Positions 1 through 7,881 of a stretch of 64,000 nt of DNA are shown piece after piece. Below the pieces are notes generated by a model. It worked only from the letters and a program-made list of their open reading frames with translations, made no database searches and was not told the origin of the DNA. Origin of the DNA: Micromonospora rubida (lineage in GTDB: Bacteria; Actinomycetota; Actinomycetes; Mycobacteriales; Micromonosporaceae); assembly GCF_009908295.1 (NCBI RefSeq), contig NZ_JAAALO010000002.1, positions 62,001 through 126,000 on the forward strand, read 5' to 3'. How positions within the stretch are numbered: position 1 is the first letter of the stretch; each line of letters opens with the position of its first letter. Both the position numbers and the translations under genes were made by a program.

Positions 1-488
1 AGGGCGGCGGTGACGGCGAGGTCCCGGGTGCCGCGCCGCACGTTCGCCGACACGAGGCGAGGCGCGGCGGAGTGCGCCCCGCTGCCGTCGGTCGCGGCGC
101 CGGACTGCGCGGCGGGCGCGACGGGCGGCAGTGGGGTGGCGACGCCGACGTCGACCACGGTGACCGAGGCGCCGGCCTGCCGGGCGAACGCGTTGACCAC
201 CGCCCCGCCGGCCAGGAAGTTGTTGATCATCTGCGCGGTGACCTCCTGCGGCCAGGGGGTCACCCCCTGGGCGTGCACGCCGTGGTCGCCGGCGAAGATC
301 GCCACGGCTGCCGGCTCGGGCAGCGGCGGGGGGCAGGCGGCGGCCAGGCCGGCCAGCCGGACGGAGAGCTCCTCCAGGGCACCGAGCGAGCCGGCCGGCT
401 TGGTCAGCCGGCCGTGCAGCTCACCGGCGGCGACCATCGCCGGCTCGTCGAGCGGCCGAATCGCCGCGATCGTGGACTCGAGCATCAT
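1..488 (-). CDS. cobT: Nicotinate-nucleotide--dimethylbenzimidazole phosphoribosyltransferase CobT, 3'-truncated by window edge
   Basis: About 162 N-terminal residues are visible; the rest lies beyond the left edge. The protein attaches the lower ligand of cobalamin by transferring phosphoribose to dimethylbenzimidazole. The translation has the family hallmarks: LTKPAGSLGALEEL near residue 30, then AIFAGDHGVHAQGVTPWPQ (the GDHGV substrate loop) and QMINNFLAGGAVVNAFAR. The start is the ATG at 488-486, which overlaps the stop of the upstream cobC-like gene as ATGA and has a GGAGG just before it. The two genes are therefore translationally coupled in one cobalamin operon. Family assignment is from motif recognition. 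Confidence 0.93.
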   Translation of the reverse strand, partial: MMLESTIAAIRPLDEPAMVAAGELHGRLTKPAGSLGALEELSVRLAGLAAACPPPLPEPAAVAIFAGDHGVHAQGVTPWPQEVTAQMINNFLAGGAVVNAFARQAGASVTVVDVGVATPLPPVAPAAQSGAATDGSGAHSAAPRLVSANVRRGTRDLAVTAA

Positions 489-1567
489 GCCTCCAGGATT
501 TCCGCCAGTACCGCGGTGAACGTGTCAGTGGTGCCCCGGTCGCGTACGGCCACCCGCAGCCAGTCGGGGCCGAGGCCGGGGAAGGTGTCGCCCCGGCGTA
601 CCGCCCAGCCGCGCTCGCGCAGGCGCTGCCGCACCTCGGCCGCGCCGGGCAGGTGGACCAGCACGAACGCGCTGGCCGGGCGGCCCGCGACGCGTACCCC
701 CGGCAGGGCCGACAGGCGGGCGGCCAGGTGGTCGCGGTCGGCGGCCAGCCCGACGGCGATCGCGCGCTCGGCCGCGACGGCGGCCGGGGACGCGCAGGCG
801 GTGGCGGCGGCGAGCGCCGGGGTGGAGACCGCCCAGAGCGGCTGCGCCGCGGCCAGCCGGGCCAGCAGGGCGGCGTCGCCGAGCAGGTAGCCGATCCGCA
901 GCCCGGCGAGCCCCCAGGTCTTGGTGAGGCTGCGCACCACGACGAGGCCGGGCAGGTCGCGGCGGGCGGCCAGGGACTCCGGCTCCCCCGGCACTCCGGG
1001 CGCGGCGGTGGTGTCGGCGAAGGCCTCGTCGACGACGAGGACGCGGCCGGGACGGGCCAGCGCGGCGACGTCGGTGGCCGGGTGCAGCACGCTGGTGGGG
1101 TTGGTCGGGTTGCCGATCATGACGAGGTCGGCGTCGGCCGGCACCCGGGCGGGATCGAGCCGGAATTCCTCGGCCGGGTCGAGCAGCACCCGCTCGACGT
1201 CGTGCCCGGCGGCCCGCAGCGCGGCCTCCGGCTCGGTGAACTGGGGGTGCACGACCACCGGCCGGCGCACCCCGGTCAGGGCCCTGGCGAGCAGCACGAA
1301 CCCCTCGGCCGCCCCGGCGGTGAGCAGTACCTCCTCCGGGGGACGCCCGTGCCGGCCGGCGACGGCCGCCCGAGCCGCCCGGTTGTCCGGGTACGCGGCC
1401 AGGTCGCCCAGCGCGGCGGTGATCGGTTCGGCCAGCCAGTCCGGCATCGGGGCCCGCCGCACGTTGACCGCGAGGTCGACCAGGCCGTCGCCGACCTCGG
1501 CGTCCCCGTGGTGGCCAAGGTCCGGCTCATCCCGGGTGGGGGTCGTCGAAGCCAGCTGAGCACGCAT
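485..1567 (-). CDS. cobC: CobC-like PLP-dependent aminotransferase (Rv2231c type, cobalamin locus)
   Basis: A 360-residue fold-type I PLP enzyme related to threonine-phosphate decarboxylase and histidinol-phosphate aminotransferase. Visible motifs are LLTAGAAEGFVLLA (cofactor phosphate region), MIGNPTNPTSVLHP (the NPxNP loop), VLVVDEAFAD (the Asp that contacts the pyridine nitrogen), and VVRSLTKTWGLAGLRIGYL, where the Lys of SLTKTW is the expected Schiff-base lysine. The open frame continues upstream, but those 68 residues have no family character, so the ATG at 1567 is chosen. It overlaps cobT by ATGA. The probable role is aminopropanol-phosphate supply for cobalamin synthesis; an unrelated aminotransferase role is possible. 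Confidence 0.85.
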   Translation of the reverse strand: MRAQLASTTPTRDEPDLGHHGDAEVGDGLVDLAVNVRRAPMPDWLAEPITAALGDLAAYPDNRAARAAVAGRHGRPPEEVLLTAGAAEGFVLLARALTGVRRPVVVHPQFTEPEAALRAAGHDVERVLLDPAEEFRLDPARVPADADLVMIGNPTNPTSVLHPATDVAALARPGRVLVVDEAFADTTAAPGVPGEPESLAARRDLPGLVVVRSLTKTWGLAGLRIGYLLGDAALLARLAAAQPLWAVSTPALAAATACASPAAVAAERAIAVGLAADRDHLAARLSALPGVRVAGRPASAFVLVHLPGAAEVRQRLRERGWAVRRGDTFPGLGPDWLRVAVRDRGTTDTFTAVLAEILEA

Positions 1568-1666
1568 GTCCGCGATCCTGCCGGGAAGCCGCCGTGCGGG
1601 ACAGCGCATCCCGGGGTGGGCAGCGTCACCACCCGCCAACCCGCCTTCCCGTTTATGAGTTCTTCT

Positions 1667-1685
1667 CATTTCCGAATCGGAAATG
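1667..1685. promoter_or_regulatory. 19-bp perfect palindrome, candidate operator
   Basis: CATTTCCGAATCGGAAATG is a perfect inverted repeat around a single central base. It covers about -34 to -16 of the proposed leaderless promoter of the downstream penicillin-binding protein gene and also lies upstream of cobC. It is AT-richer than its surroundings. The layout suggests a repressor site; spacing and dyad length resemble Fur-family (Zur/Nur) boxes, but the regulator is not identified. Confidence 0.5.
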
Positions 1686-1688
1686 TCA

Positions 1689-1701
1689 TAGCTTGACCCT
1701 G
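1689..1701 (+). promoter_or_regulatory. Leaderless promoter -10 (TAGCTT) of the PBP gene
   Basis: TAGCTT at 1689-1694 matches the actinobacterial TANNNT -10 hexamer. It is spaced so that the GTG start at 1701 would itself be +1. No Shine-Dalgarno sequence is seen before the start, which agrees with a leaderless transcript. Confidence 0.5.
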
Positions 1702-3833
1702 TGAGCAATCGACCCCTTGCTGGCGCTGGCCGTCTCGTCCCTCTCCTGCGTGCCGGGCTGATCGCGGGCATCGTGATCGCCGGGGCCCTCTACCCGCTGG
1801 CCGCCGTCACCGGGCTCGGCGCCAAGGCCACCGCGCACGCCGTGGAGCAGAAGACGAACATCCTGCGCGACGCGCTGCCCGCCGAGACCTCCTACCTGTA
1901 CGCGCCCGACGGCAGGACCGTGCTGACGATGTTCTACGAGGAGTACCGGCGCTACACGAAGGTGTCGGACATGTCCCCGAACATCCAGCAGGCCATCGTG
2001 GCCGCCGAGGACAGCCGCTTCTACCAGCACCACGGCGTCGACCCGAAGGGCGTGGCCCGGGCCTTCGTGGCCAACTCCCGCTCCGGCGGGGTGTCCCAGG
2101 GCGCGTCGACCCTGACCATGCAGTTCGTCCGGATGGCCCTGCGCGACAGCGCCCGGACCCCGAAGGAGGTCCAGGAGGCCACCCAGCAGACCAGCCTGCG
2201 CAAGGTCAAGGAGATGCGGATGGCCCTGGACGTGGAGAAGGAGCTGAGTAAGGAGCAGATCCTGGAGCGCTACCTGAACTCCGCGTACTTCGGCCACCGG
2301 GCGTACGGCGTCTACGCCGCCGCGCAGATCTTCTTCTCCAAGACGCCGGCCACCCTCACCCAGGCCGAGGCGGCCACCCTCGCCGGCCTGGTCAAGTCCC
2401 CGTCGGAGTACGACCCCGTCACCTCCGACCAGAAGGACGCCACCGGGCGGCGCAACTACGTGCTCGACCGGATGACCCAGCTCGGCTACCTCTCGTCGGA
2501 CGCCGCGACGGCGGCGAAGGCCGAGCCGATCCGGCTACGGCTGACCGACCCGCCGAACGACTGCGCCTCGCTGCCCGAGAAGTACACCAGCTGGGGCTTC
2601 GCCTGCGACTACCTCAAGAACTGGTGGAGCGCGCAGCCGGCGTTCGGCGAGAACCGGCTGGAACGGATGGACAAGCTGCGCCGGGGCGGCTACCGGATCG
2701 TGCTCAGCATCGACCCGAAGATGCAGGAGGCGGCCGAGAACAACGTCGGGGCCAAGGACAGCACCGGCAGCCCGTTCGCCAACGGCATCGTGCTCGCCGA
2801 ACCGGGGACCGGGCGGGTGAAGGCCATGGCGGTGAACCGGAACTACTCGCTCGACGTCAGCGAGAACGGGCTCAGCTCGAACCCGGAGGCCGGCCCGAAG
2901 GTGAAGGCGAACTACCCGAACACGGTGGCCCCGCTGCTCGGCGGCGGCGACCTGCCCGGGTACCAGGCCGGGTCGACGTTCAAGATGTTCCCGATGCTGG
3001 CCGCGCTCAACGCGGGCATGCCGCTGTCCACCGCGTACGACTCGCCGTACCGGTACCAGTCGGCGATCTACGACGGCTGGGCACCGTCCAACGCCAGCGG
3101 CGCGATGACCGGTCGGCAGACCATGTGGTCCGGCTTCGGCAAGTCGGTGAACACGTACTTCGTCCAACTGGAGGAGAAGGTGGGGGCCGACGCGGCGGTC
3201 CGGCTCGCCGAGCAGCTCGGGCTGCGCTGGCGCACCGACGTCGACCGGGAGCAGGCGTCGCCCGGCAAGGCGAAGAAGTGGGGCGCGTTCACCCTGGGCG
3301 TCTCCGACGCCACGCCGCTGGAGATGTCGAACGCCTACGCCGCGATCGCCGCGGACGGCCGGTACTGCGAGTCGATGCCGGTGCAGTCGATCAGCAACCG
3401 GGACGGCAACCCGACGACGTACACCACGGTCGGCGGGATCACGCGGGAGGTCGCCAAGCCGCGCTGCCGGCAGGTGGTCAACGCGGACGCCGCCCGGGCC
3501 GCCACCGACGCCGCCCGCTGCCCGACCGGGGACACCCCCGCGAAGGGCGGCTGCGGGGGCTGGTCGACGGCGGACAGCGTGCGGGGCACCGTGGGGCGGC
3601 CGGTGGCCGGCAAGACGGGCACCACGGACAGCACCCGGGCGGCCTGGTTCGTCGGATACACCCCGGAGCTGGCGGCGGCGAGCTTCATCGCCGATCCGGA
3701 CAACCCGTTCAACGCGGTGGGCGACGGCCAGTCCCAGATCCCGGTCAACGCGGTGGCCCAGACCCTCCGCGACGCCCTCAAGGGCCAACCCACCCGCCAG
3801 TTCACCCCACCCTCCGACGCAATAGTCGGCTGA
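1701..3833 (+). CDS. Class A penicillin-binding protein (glycosyltransferase 51 + transpeptidase)
   Basis: A 710-residue bifunctional peptidoglycan synthase. A short cytoplasmic start is followed by one membrane segment (about residues 14-36). The GT51 domain shows AAEDSRFYQHHGVD with catalytic Glu103 and SQGASTLTMQFVR, then KVKEMRMALDVEKELSKEQI and YLNSAYFG. The transpeptidase domain has the acyl-serine motif Ser425-TFK, Ser482-V-Asn484 and Lys638-Thr-Gly. All catalytic motifs are intact and the length is normal for the family. The start is GTG with no Shine-Dalgarno, fitting the leaderless promoter just upstream. It polymerises and cross-links peptidoglycan outside the membrane. Confidence 0.95.
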   Translation: MSNRPLAGAGRLVPLLRAGLIAGIVIAGALYPLAAVTGLGAKATAHAVEQKTNILRDALPAETSYLYAPDGRTVLTMFYEEYRRYTKVSDMSPNIQQAIVAAEDSRFYQHHGVDPKGVARAFVANSRSGGVSQGASTLTMQFVRMALRDSARTPKEVQEATQQTSLRKVKEMRMALDVEKELSKEQILERYLNSAYFGHRAYGVYAAAQIFFSKTPATLTQAEAATLAGLVKSPSEYDPVTSDQKDATGRRNYVLDRMTQLGYLSSDAATAAKAEPIRLRLTDPPNDCASLPEKYTSWGFACDYLKNWWSAQPAFGENRLERMDKLRRGGYRIVLSIDPKMQEAAENNVGAKDSTGSPFANGIVLAEPGTGRVKAMAVNRNYSLDVSENGLSSNPEAGPKVKANYPNTVAPLLGGGDLPGYQAGSTFKMFPMLAALNAGMPLSTAYDSPYRYQSAIYDGWAPSNASGAMTGRQTMWSGFGKSVNTYFVQLEEKVGADAAVRLAEQLGLRWRTDVDREQASPGKAKKWGAFTLGVSDATPLEMSNAYAAIAADGRYCESMPVQSISNRDGNPTTYTTVGGITREVAKPRCRQVVNADAARAATDAARCPTGDTPAKGGCGGWSTADSVRGTVGRPVAGKTGTTDSTRAAWFVGYTPELAAASFIADPDNPFNAVGDGQSQIPVNAVAQTLRDALKGQPTRQFTPPSDAIVG

Positions 3834-3858
3834 CCCCGGCTCGGCCCGGCCCGGCCCG

Positions 3859-3874
3859 GCTCTTGATCAAGAGC
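3859..3874. repeat. 16-bp palindrome GCTCTTGATCAAGAGC
   Basis: A perfect inverted repeat with no loop, between the PBP stop and the SURF1 promoter, preceded by a run of CCCGG repeats (3841-3860). It lacks a T-run, so it is not a classic terminator. It could be a regulator site or an interspersed intergenic repeat. Confidence 0.4.
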
Positions 3875-3938
3875 GATCGCTGGGTCGGGGTGGGCTGCCG
3901 CGGGGCTGTGGTGGCTGTCATACGGGTAGCCTCGACGC

Positions 3939-4760
3939 GTGTACCGGTTCCTTCTGACGCCACGCTGGCTGGGCATCCTCGCACTGACCCTGGTCGCTGC
4001 GGCCGTGATGGTGCTGCTCGGCAACTGGCAGCTGGACCGCTACCGGGGCCGGACGGCGATCAACGAACGGATCGACGCCGGCGAGCGGATGACCCCGGCG
4101 CCGCTGCGGGACGCCGTGCCCGCGCCGAGCGGGGGCGCCGGCACCGCCGGCCCGGCCCCCGCCGACAAGGCCACCTGGACCCGGGTCACCGCGACCGGCC
4201 GGTACGACACCGCGAACGTCGTCCTGGTGCGCGGCCGGACGGTCGACAACCGGGTCGGCTTCGAGGTGGTCACCCCGCTGATCCTCGCCGACGGCACGGC
4301 CGTGCTCGTCGACCAGGGCTGGGTGCCGCCGGCGCCCGGCGGGGCCACGGCCCAGCCGCAGCTTCCACCCGTGCCGCAGGGCGAGGTGACCGTGGTGGGT
4401 CGGGTGCACCCGACCGAGAGCGGTGGCGGGGCAATCGACCGACGCGCGGGCCGGCTGGAGACCCGCCGGATCGCCGTTCCCCGGCTGGCCGGCGAGCTGC
4501 CTTACCCGGTGCACGGCGCGTACGTCCTGCTGGACGAGCAGACGCCGGCCGCCGACCCGCTGTTCCAGGCGGTGCCGATCGGGCACACCAACAACTGGCA
4601 GAACTTCGGGTACGTGGTGCAGTGGTGGCTGTTCGCCGCCATGACGCTCTTCGGCTACGGCTGGGTGGCCCGGCGGGAGGCCCGCCGGATGGCCGGGCTG
4701 GACGAGCCGCGTGAGCCGATCGACCGGGCCGCCGAGCCCACGCCGGTCACCCCGGCCTGA
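3939..4760 (+). CDS. SURF1 family protein (cytochrome oxidase assembly)
   Basis: 273 residues with two membrane helices bracketing an extracytoplasmic domain: about residues 9-28 (ending in the family motif GNWQLDRY) and about 226-246. Other family signatures are RGRTVDNRVGFEVVTPL, VLVDQGWVPP, and NNWQNFGYVVQWWLFAA near the C-terminus. SURF1 proteins help assemble the aa3-type cytochrome c oxidase, probably through haem a insertion. The start is a GTG at 3939. TAGCCT at 3927-3932 is a TANNNT -10 placed so that this GTG is +1, so the mRNA is probably leaderless. Confidence 0.92.
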   Translation: MYRFLLTPRWLGILALTLVAAAVMVLLGNWQLDRYRGRTAINERIDAGERMTPAPLRDAVPAPSGGAGTAGPAPADKATWTRVTATGRYDTANVVLVRGRTVDNRVGFEVVTPLILADGTAVLVDQGWVPPAPGGATAQPQLPPVPQGEVTVVGRVHPTESGGGAIDRRAGRLETRRIAVPRLAGELPYPVHGAYVLLDEQTPAADPLFQAVPIGHTNNWQNFGYVVQWWLFAAMTLFGYGWVARREARRMAGLDEPREPIDRAAEPTPVTPA

Positions 4761-4769
4761 CCTGACCCC

Positions 4770-4787
4770 CTGCGGCGTGGGCCGCAG
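4770..4787 (+). terminator. Hairpin after SURF1
   Basis: CTGCGGC and GCCGCAG form a 7-bp stem with a 4-base loop, 10 bases after the SURF1 stop. There is no T-run, as is usual in high-GC actinobacteria. Confidence 0.45.
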
Positions 4788-4911
4788 TGATCGACCCGGT
4801 GTCGGCGACATCGCCGGCCAACGAGCGCGGGTCGACGTGATGTCGAGGATTCGGAGTGATGTCCGACCAGCCACCGGACGATCGGCGGGCCCGCGACCCG
4901 GCGGAACGTTG

Positions 4912-4944
4912 TAGTGTCCGCGGGTGATCAACTCCCGTGGGGGG
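4912..4944 (+). promoter_or_regulatory. Promoter -10 (TAGTGT) and ribosome-binding site deciding the next start
   Basis: TAGTGT at 4912-4917 predicts transcription start near 4924. GTGGGGGG (4937-4944) then lies 5 bases before the GTG at 4950. The longer reading frame beginning at 4914 would start inside the promoter, so 4950 is the better start. Confidence 0.5.
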
Positions 4945-4949
4945 TCACG

Positions 4950-5822
4950 GTGACCCCTGATTCCACGCCCCCGCCGCACCCGGAGCCGCCGCCACCGGCC
5001 CACCCGCCGGAGCCGATGACGGCCGCACACCCGTCGGAGCCGATGACGGCCGCACACCCGTCGGAGCCGATGACGGCGACCCACCCGTCGGCCGATCCCT
5101 GGGCGGTCCCGCCCCGGTCGACGACGTACTCGACCCCGCCGGCAGGGTTCCCGGCCACGGCCGACCCGTTCGCCGCTCCCCCGCCCGCCGCGCTGCCCGC
5201 CACTCGACCGTTCCCCGTCCCGGCGGGCGACCAGATCCCGGCAGCCCACCAGTACTCGACGCCGCTGCCCGCTCAGCACTCCGTACCGCCGCACCAGTAC
5301 TCGGCTCCACCCACCCCGTACTCCGCTCCGCCGGTCCAGTACTCCGCTCCACCCAGCCCGTATTCCGCGCCGCCGGACCAGTACCCGGTGCCGCCGGACG
5401 CCGGTCGGCTCGGGCCACACCCGCCCCTGATGGCGCCGCCGCCTGGCGGTGCCCCTCAGTACGGGACACCGTCCGCCGTGGCGGTGCAGATCGGCGAGAT
5501 CATGGTCACCCCGCCGGAGATCCGTACGCCCGCCGGCGTGCTGCCCCTGGCCGGGGCGCAGTGGCACGTCGCCGACTACTGGCAGAAGGAGGAGAAGATC
5601 GCCCCCTGGGCGATCGTCTGCGCCATCCTCGGGTTCTTCTGCCTCACCATCTTCAGCCTGCTCTTCCTGCTGATCAAGGAGACCCGGCACCAGGGCACCG
5701 TGCAGGTCACGGTCACCAGCGGGCACCGGCAGTATGTGGCCCGCATCCCCGTCACCGACCAGAGTCAGGTCATGCACGTCAACAACCAGGTCAACTACGC
5801 CCGGTCCCTGTCGATGCGCTGA
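4950..5822 (+). CDS. Proline-rich protein with one C-terminal membrane helix
   Basis: 290 residues. Roughly the first 165 are disordered and rich in Pro, Ala, Ser and Tyr. They contain three imperfect copies of a 9-residue unit of the type SEPMTAAHP (encoded at 5012-5092 by nearly identical DNA repeats) and a later run of QYSAPP/PYSAPP repeats. The C-terminal part is conserved-looking: an amphipathic stretch, one membrane helix (WAIVCAILGFFCLTIFSLLF), and a short domain after LIKETRHQGTVQVTV. The layout resembles actinobacterial small membrane proteins with a proline-rich cytoplasmic arm. No enzymatic motif is visible and the function is unknown. Confidence 0.8.
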   Translation: MTPDSTPPPHPEPPPPAHPPEPMTAAHPSEPMTAAHPSEPMTATHPSADPWAVPPRSTTYSTPPAGFPATADPFAAPPPAALPATRPFPVPAGDQIPAAHQYSTPLPAQHSVPPHQYSAPPTPYSAPPVQYSAPPSPYSAPPDQYPVPPDAGRLGPHPPLMAPPPGGAPQYGTPSAVAVQIGEIMVTPPEIRTPAGVLPLAGAQWHVADYWQKEEKIAPWAIVCAILGFFCLTIFSLLFLLIKETRHQGTVQVTVTSGHRQYVARIPVTDQSQVMHVNNQVNYARSLSMR

Positions 5823-5836
5823 CCCGACGCCACCGC

Positions 5837-5881
5837 CCCGGGGCCACCCCGACAGCGCCCCGCCGCCGGGGTGGCCCCGGG
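5837..5881. terminator. Bidirectional terminator-like hairpin
   Basis: CCCGGGGCCACCCCG (5837-5851) and its exact complement (5867-5881) form a 15-bp stem between two convergent genes, the proline-rich protein on plus and the DNA ligase on minus. Confidence 0.7.
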
Positions 5882-5886
5882 ACCGG

Positions 5887-7467
5887 TCAGGGGCGGCGAC
5901 CGGCGTGGATGGCCCGGACCGAGTCGATCGTGTCCGCCTCGGCGGCGGTCTTGTCGCTGCGGTAGCGGACCACGCGGGCGAAGCGCAGCGCCACCCCGCC
6001 CGGGTAGCGGGAGCTGGCCTGCACGCCGTCGAAGGCGATCTCCACGACCTGCTCGGGGCGGACCCGGACAACCCAGTCGCCCCGCTCCACGGCGAGGGCG
6101 AGGAACCGCTCGGTCTGCCAGCGCAGCACCTCGTCGGTGAGCCCCTTGAACGTCTTGCCGAGCATGACGAACTCGCCGCTGCCCGGGTCCCGCGCGCCGA
6201 GGTGCAGGTTCGACAGCCACCCGCTGCGCCGGCCGCTGCCCCACTCCACCGCGAGCACCACCAGGTCGAGGGTGTGCCGGGGTTTCACCTTCACCCAGGC
6301 CGCGCCGCGCCGCCCGGCGTCGTAGGGGGCGTCGAGGGACTTGACCACCACCCCCTCCTGGCCGGCGTCCAGGGCTGCGGCGAAGGCAGCCCCGGCCGGC
6401 TCCGGGCCGTCGACCTCCACCCGCCCGACCAACAGCGTCGGGTCGACGGCCCCGGCCAGCGCCGCCCACCGCTCCCGGCCGGGCCGGTCGACCAGGTCCT
6501 CCCCGTCGAGGTGCAGCAGGTCGAAGAAGTACGGCGTCAGCACCGCCTCGCCGGTGGTCCCGGCGGCGGCGAGGACCGCCGGTGCGACCGGGACGGGGCC
6601 GGCGCTGCTCGGCGTGGTGCGGCGGGCGGCCCGGCTGGACGTCTGCTGGAACGGCAGCGGCCGGCCGGTGGCGTCCAGCCCGATCGCCTCGCCGTCGAGC
6701 ACCAACTCCCGGGCGGGCAACGCCCGGACGGCGGCGACCACCTCGGGCACCCGGGCGGTGATCTCGTCCAGGCTGCGGGTGAAGACGGCGATGTCGGAGC
6801 CGGAGCGGTGCACCTGGATGCGGATGCCGTCGAGCTTCACGTCGACCACGGCGGGAACGCCGGTCGCGGCCAGCGCCTCGTCGACCGAGGGGGCGCTCTG
6901 CGCCAGCATCGGGGCGAGCGGGCGGCCGACCTGGAGCCCGAAGTCGGCCAGCGCCACAGCGCCGCCGCGCAGGGCGGCCACCGCGACCGCGCGCAGGTCA
7001 CCGGCGAGCAGCAGGGCCCGGCGGACGGCACCGAGCGGCACGTCGGCGGCCCGGGCGACCGCGTCGGCGAGCAGCCCCGCCTGGGCGCCCTGGCGCAGTT
7101 CGCCGCTGAACAGCCCGCGCAGCATGCGCTGCTCGTCGGCGGTGGCCGAGGCGAAGAGGGCGTCGAGCAACGCCCGGCGCCGGGCCTGGGAGCCCGGGCC
7201 GCGCACCGCCGCGATCTCGTCGACCGCGGCGTCGACCGCGAGAACGGTCAGGGTCGGCTCGGCGGCCGGCGGCGGCAGGTCGCGCAGGCCGGCCCAACCG
7301 ACGCCGGTCTGGCGTTGCCGCAGCTCGCCGGCGAGCCAGCCGGCCCCCACCGGAACCTCGGCCGGGTCGAGCGCCTTCAGGGCGGCGACGAGCAGCTCCA
7401 CCTTGGCCCGCCGGCCGCTGGTGGCGCCCACGGCGGCGGAGGTGGCCGCAAGGTCCAGGAACCGCAC
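5887..7467 (-). CDS. ligB: ATP-dependent DNA ligase (LigB type)
   Basis: 526 residues. An N-terminal helical DNA-binding domain precedes the nucleotidyltransferase core. Motif I is VDVKLDGIRIQ with the AMP-accepting Lys211; motif III-like ELVLDGEAIGLD, motif IV EGVVVKSLDAPY and motif V AAWVKVKPRH follow, and the OB-fold C-terminus ends near YRSDKTAAEADTIDSV. This matches mycobacterial LigB in length and order. It is a dispensable second ligase beside NAD-dependent LigA, likely used in repair. The upstream part of the frame has no homology, so the GTG at 7467 preceded by AGGATGGGA is chosen. Confidence 0.93.
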   Translation of the reverse strand: MRFLDLAATSAAVGATSGRRAKVELLVAALKALDPAEVPVGAGWLAGELRQRQTGVGWAGLRDLPPPAAEPTLTVLAVDAAVDEIAAVRGPGSQARRRALLDALFASATADEQRMLRGLFSGELRQGAQAGLLADAVARAADVPLGAVRRALLLAGDLRAVAVAALRGGAVALADFGLQVGRPLAPMLAQSAPSVDEALAATGVPAVVDVKLDGIRIQVHRSGSDIAVFTRSLDEITARVPEVVAAVRALPARELVLDGEAIGLDATGRPLPFQQTSSRAARRTTPSSAGPVPVAPAVLAAAGTTGEAVLTPYFFDLLHLDGEDLVDRPGRERWAALAGAVDPTLLVGRVEVDGPEPAGAAFAAALDAGQEGVVVKSLDAPYDAGRRGAAWVKVKPRHTLDLVVLAVEWGSGRRSGWLSNLHLGARDPGSGEFVMLGKTFKGLTDEVLRWQTERFLALAVERGDWVVRVRPEQVVEIAFDGVQASSRYPGGVALRFARVVRYRSDKTAAEADTIDSVRAIHAGRRP

Positions 7468-7518
7468 GCTCCCATCCTGCCAGCCACCCCCGACACCGCT
7501 GGGGATACGCGGCGGACG

Positions 7519-7538
7519 CCGGAAGTTGCCGCTTCCGG
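7519..7538 (-). terminator. Hairpin between small gene and ligB
   Basis: CCGGAAG and CTTCCGG form a 7-bp stem with a 6-base loop, about 60 bases past the stop of the minus-strand 68-residue gene. Confidence 0.4.
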
Positions 7539-7597
7539 CCGCCCAGCCGCCCCCTACGCCGGGCCGCTCCCCCCAGACCGGCCCGGCGACGACCTGA

Positions 7598-7804
7598 TCA
7601 GGCCGGAACGGGTTCCTCGATGCGCAGGCCGCGGGCGCGCACCTCGTCAGCGACCCGGGAGAGCACCGCGTCGAGCGCGACCAGGGCGGTGGAGAGATCA
7701 CCGATCCGTTCCTTGAGCGTGTCCTCGGGCCACGCGGAGACGTCGACGTCCCCCAGAGCGCTGACGGCGGCCTCAAGCCGGGCCATCACCTCGTTCGTAC
7801 TCAT
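7598..7804 (-). CDS. Small helical protein, similar in pattern to the start of DUF222/13E12 proteins
   Basis: 68 residues, almost certainly two long helices (MARLEAAVSALGDVDVSAW, then LKERIGDLSTALVALDAVLS). The pattern of a helix around ALDAVLSRVADEVRARG recalls the N-terminal helical segment of DUF222/HNH (13E12) proteins, so it could be a remnant of one or a free-standing protein. TAGCCT at 7812-7817 places transcription start one base before the ATG at 7804, an almost leaderless mRNA, which supports expression. Confidence 0.6.
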   Translation of the reverse strand: MSTNEVMARLEAAVSALGDVDVSAWPEDTLKERIGDLSTALVALDAVLSRVADEVRARGLRIEEPVPA

Positions 7805-7881
7805 GTTCGAAAGGCTATAGCAGCCCAACTCCCGACACGCCGAGAACGTCCACCAGAACCGGGGCGTTACCGTTTCGTCAC

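Noticed and set aside
1568..1660. Possible cobalamin riboswitch upstream of cobC
   Set aside because: A GGGAAGCCG-like string is present but on the wrong strand for cobC, and no B12 box (GCCACTG) is found.
2535..4714. Long reading frames opposite or out of phase with the PBP and SURF1 genes
   Set aside because: They are GC-rich shadow frames with Arg/Gly/Pro composition and no motifs; the coding strand is clear from the protein families.
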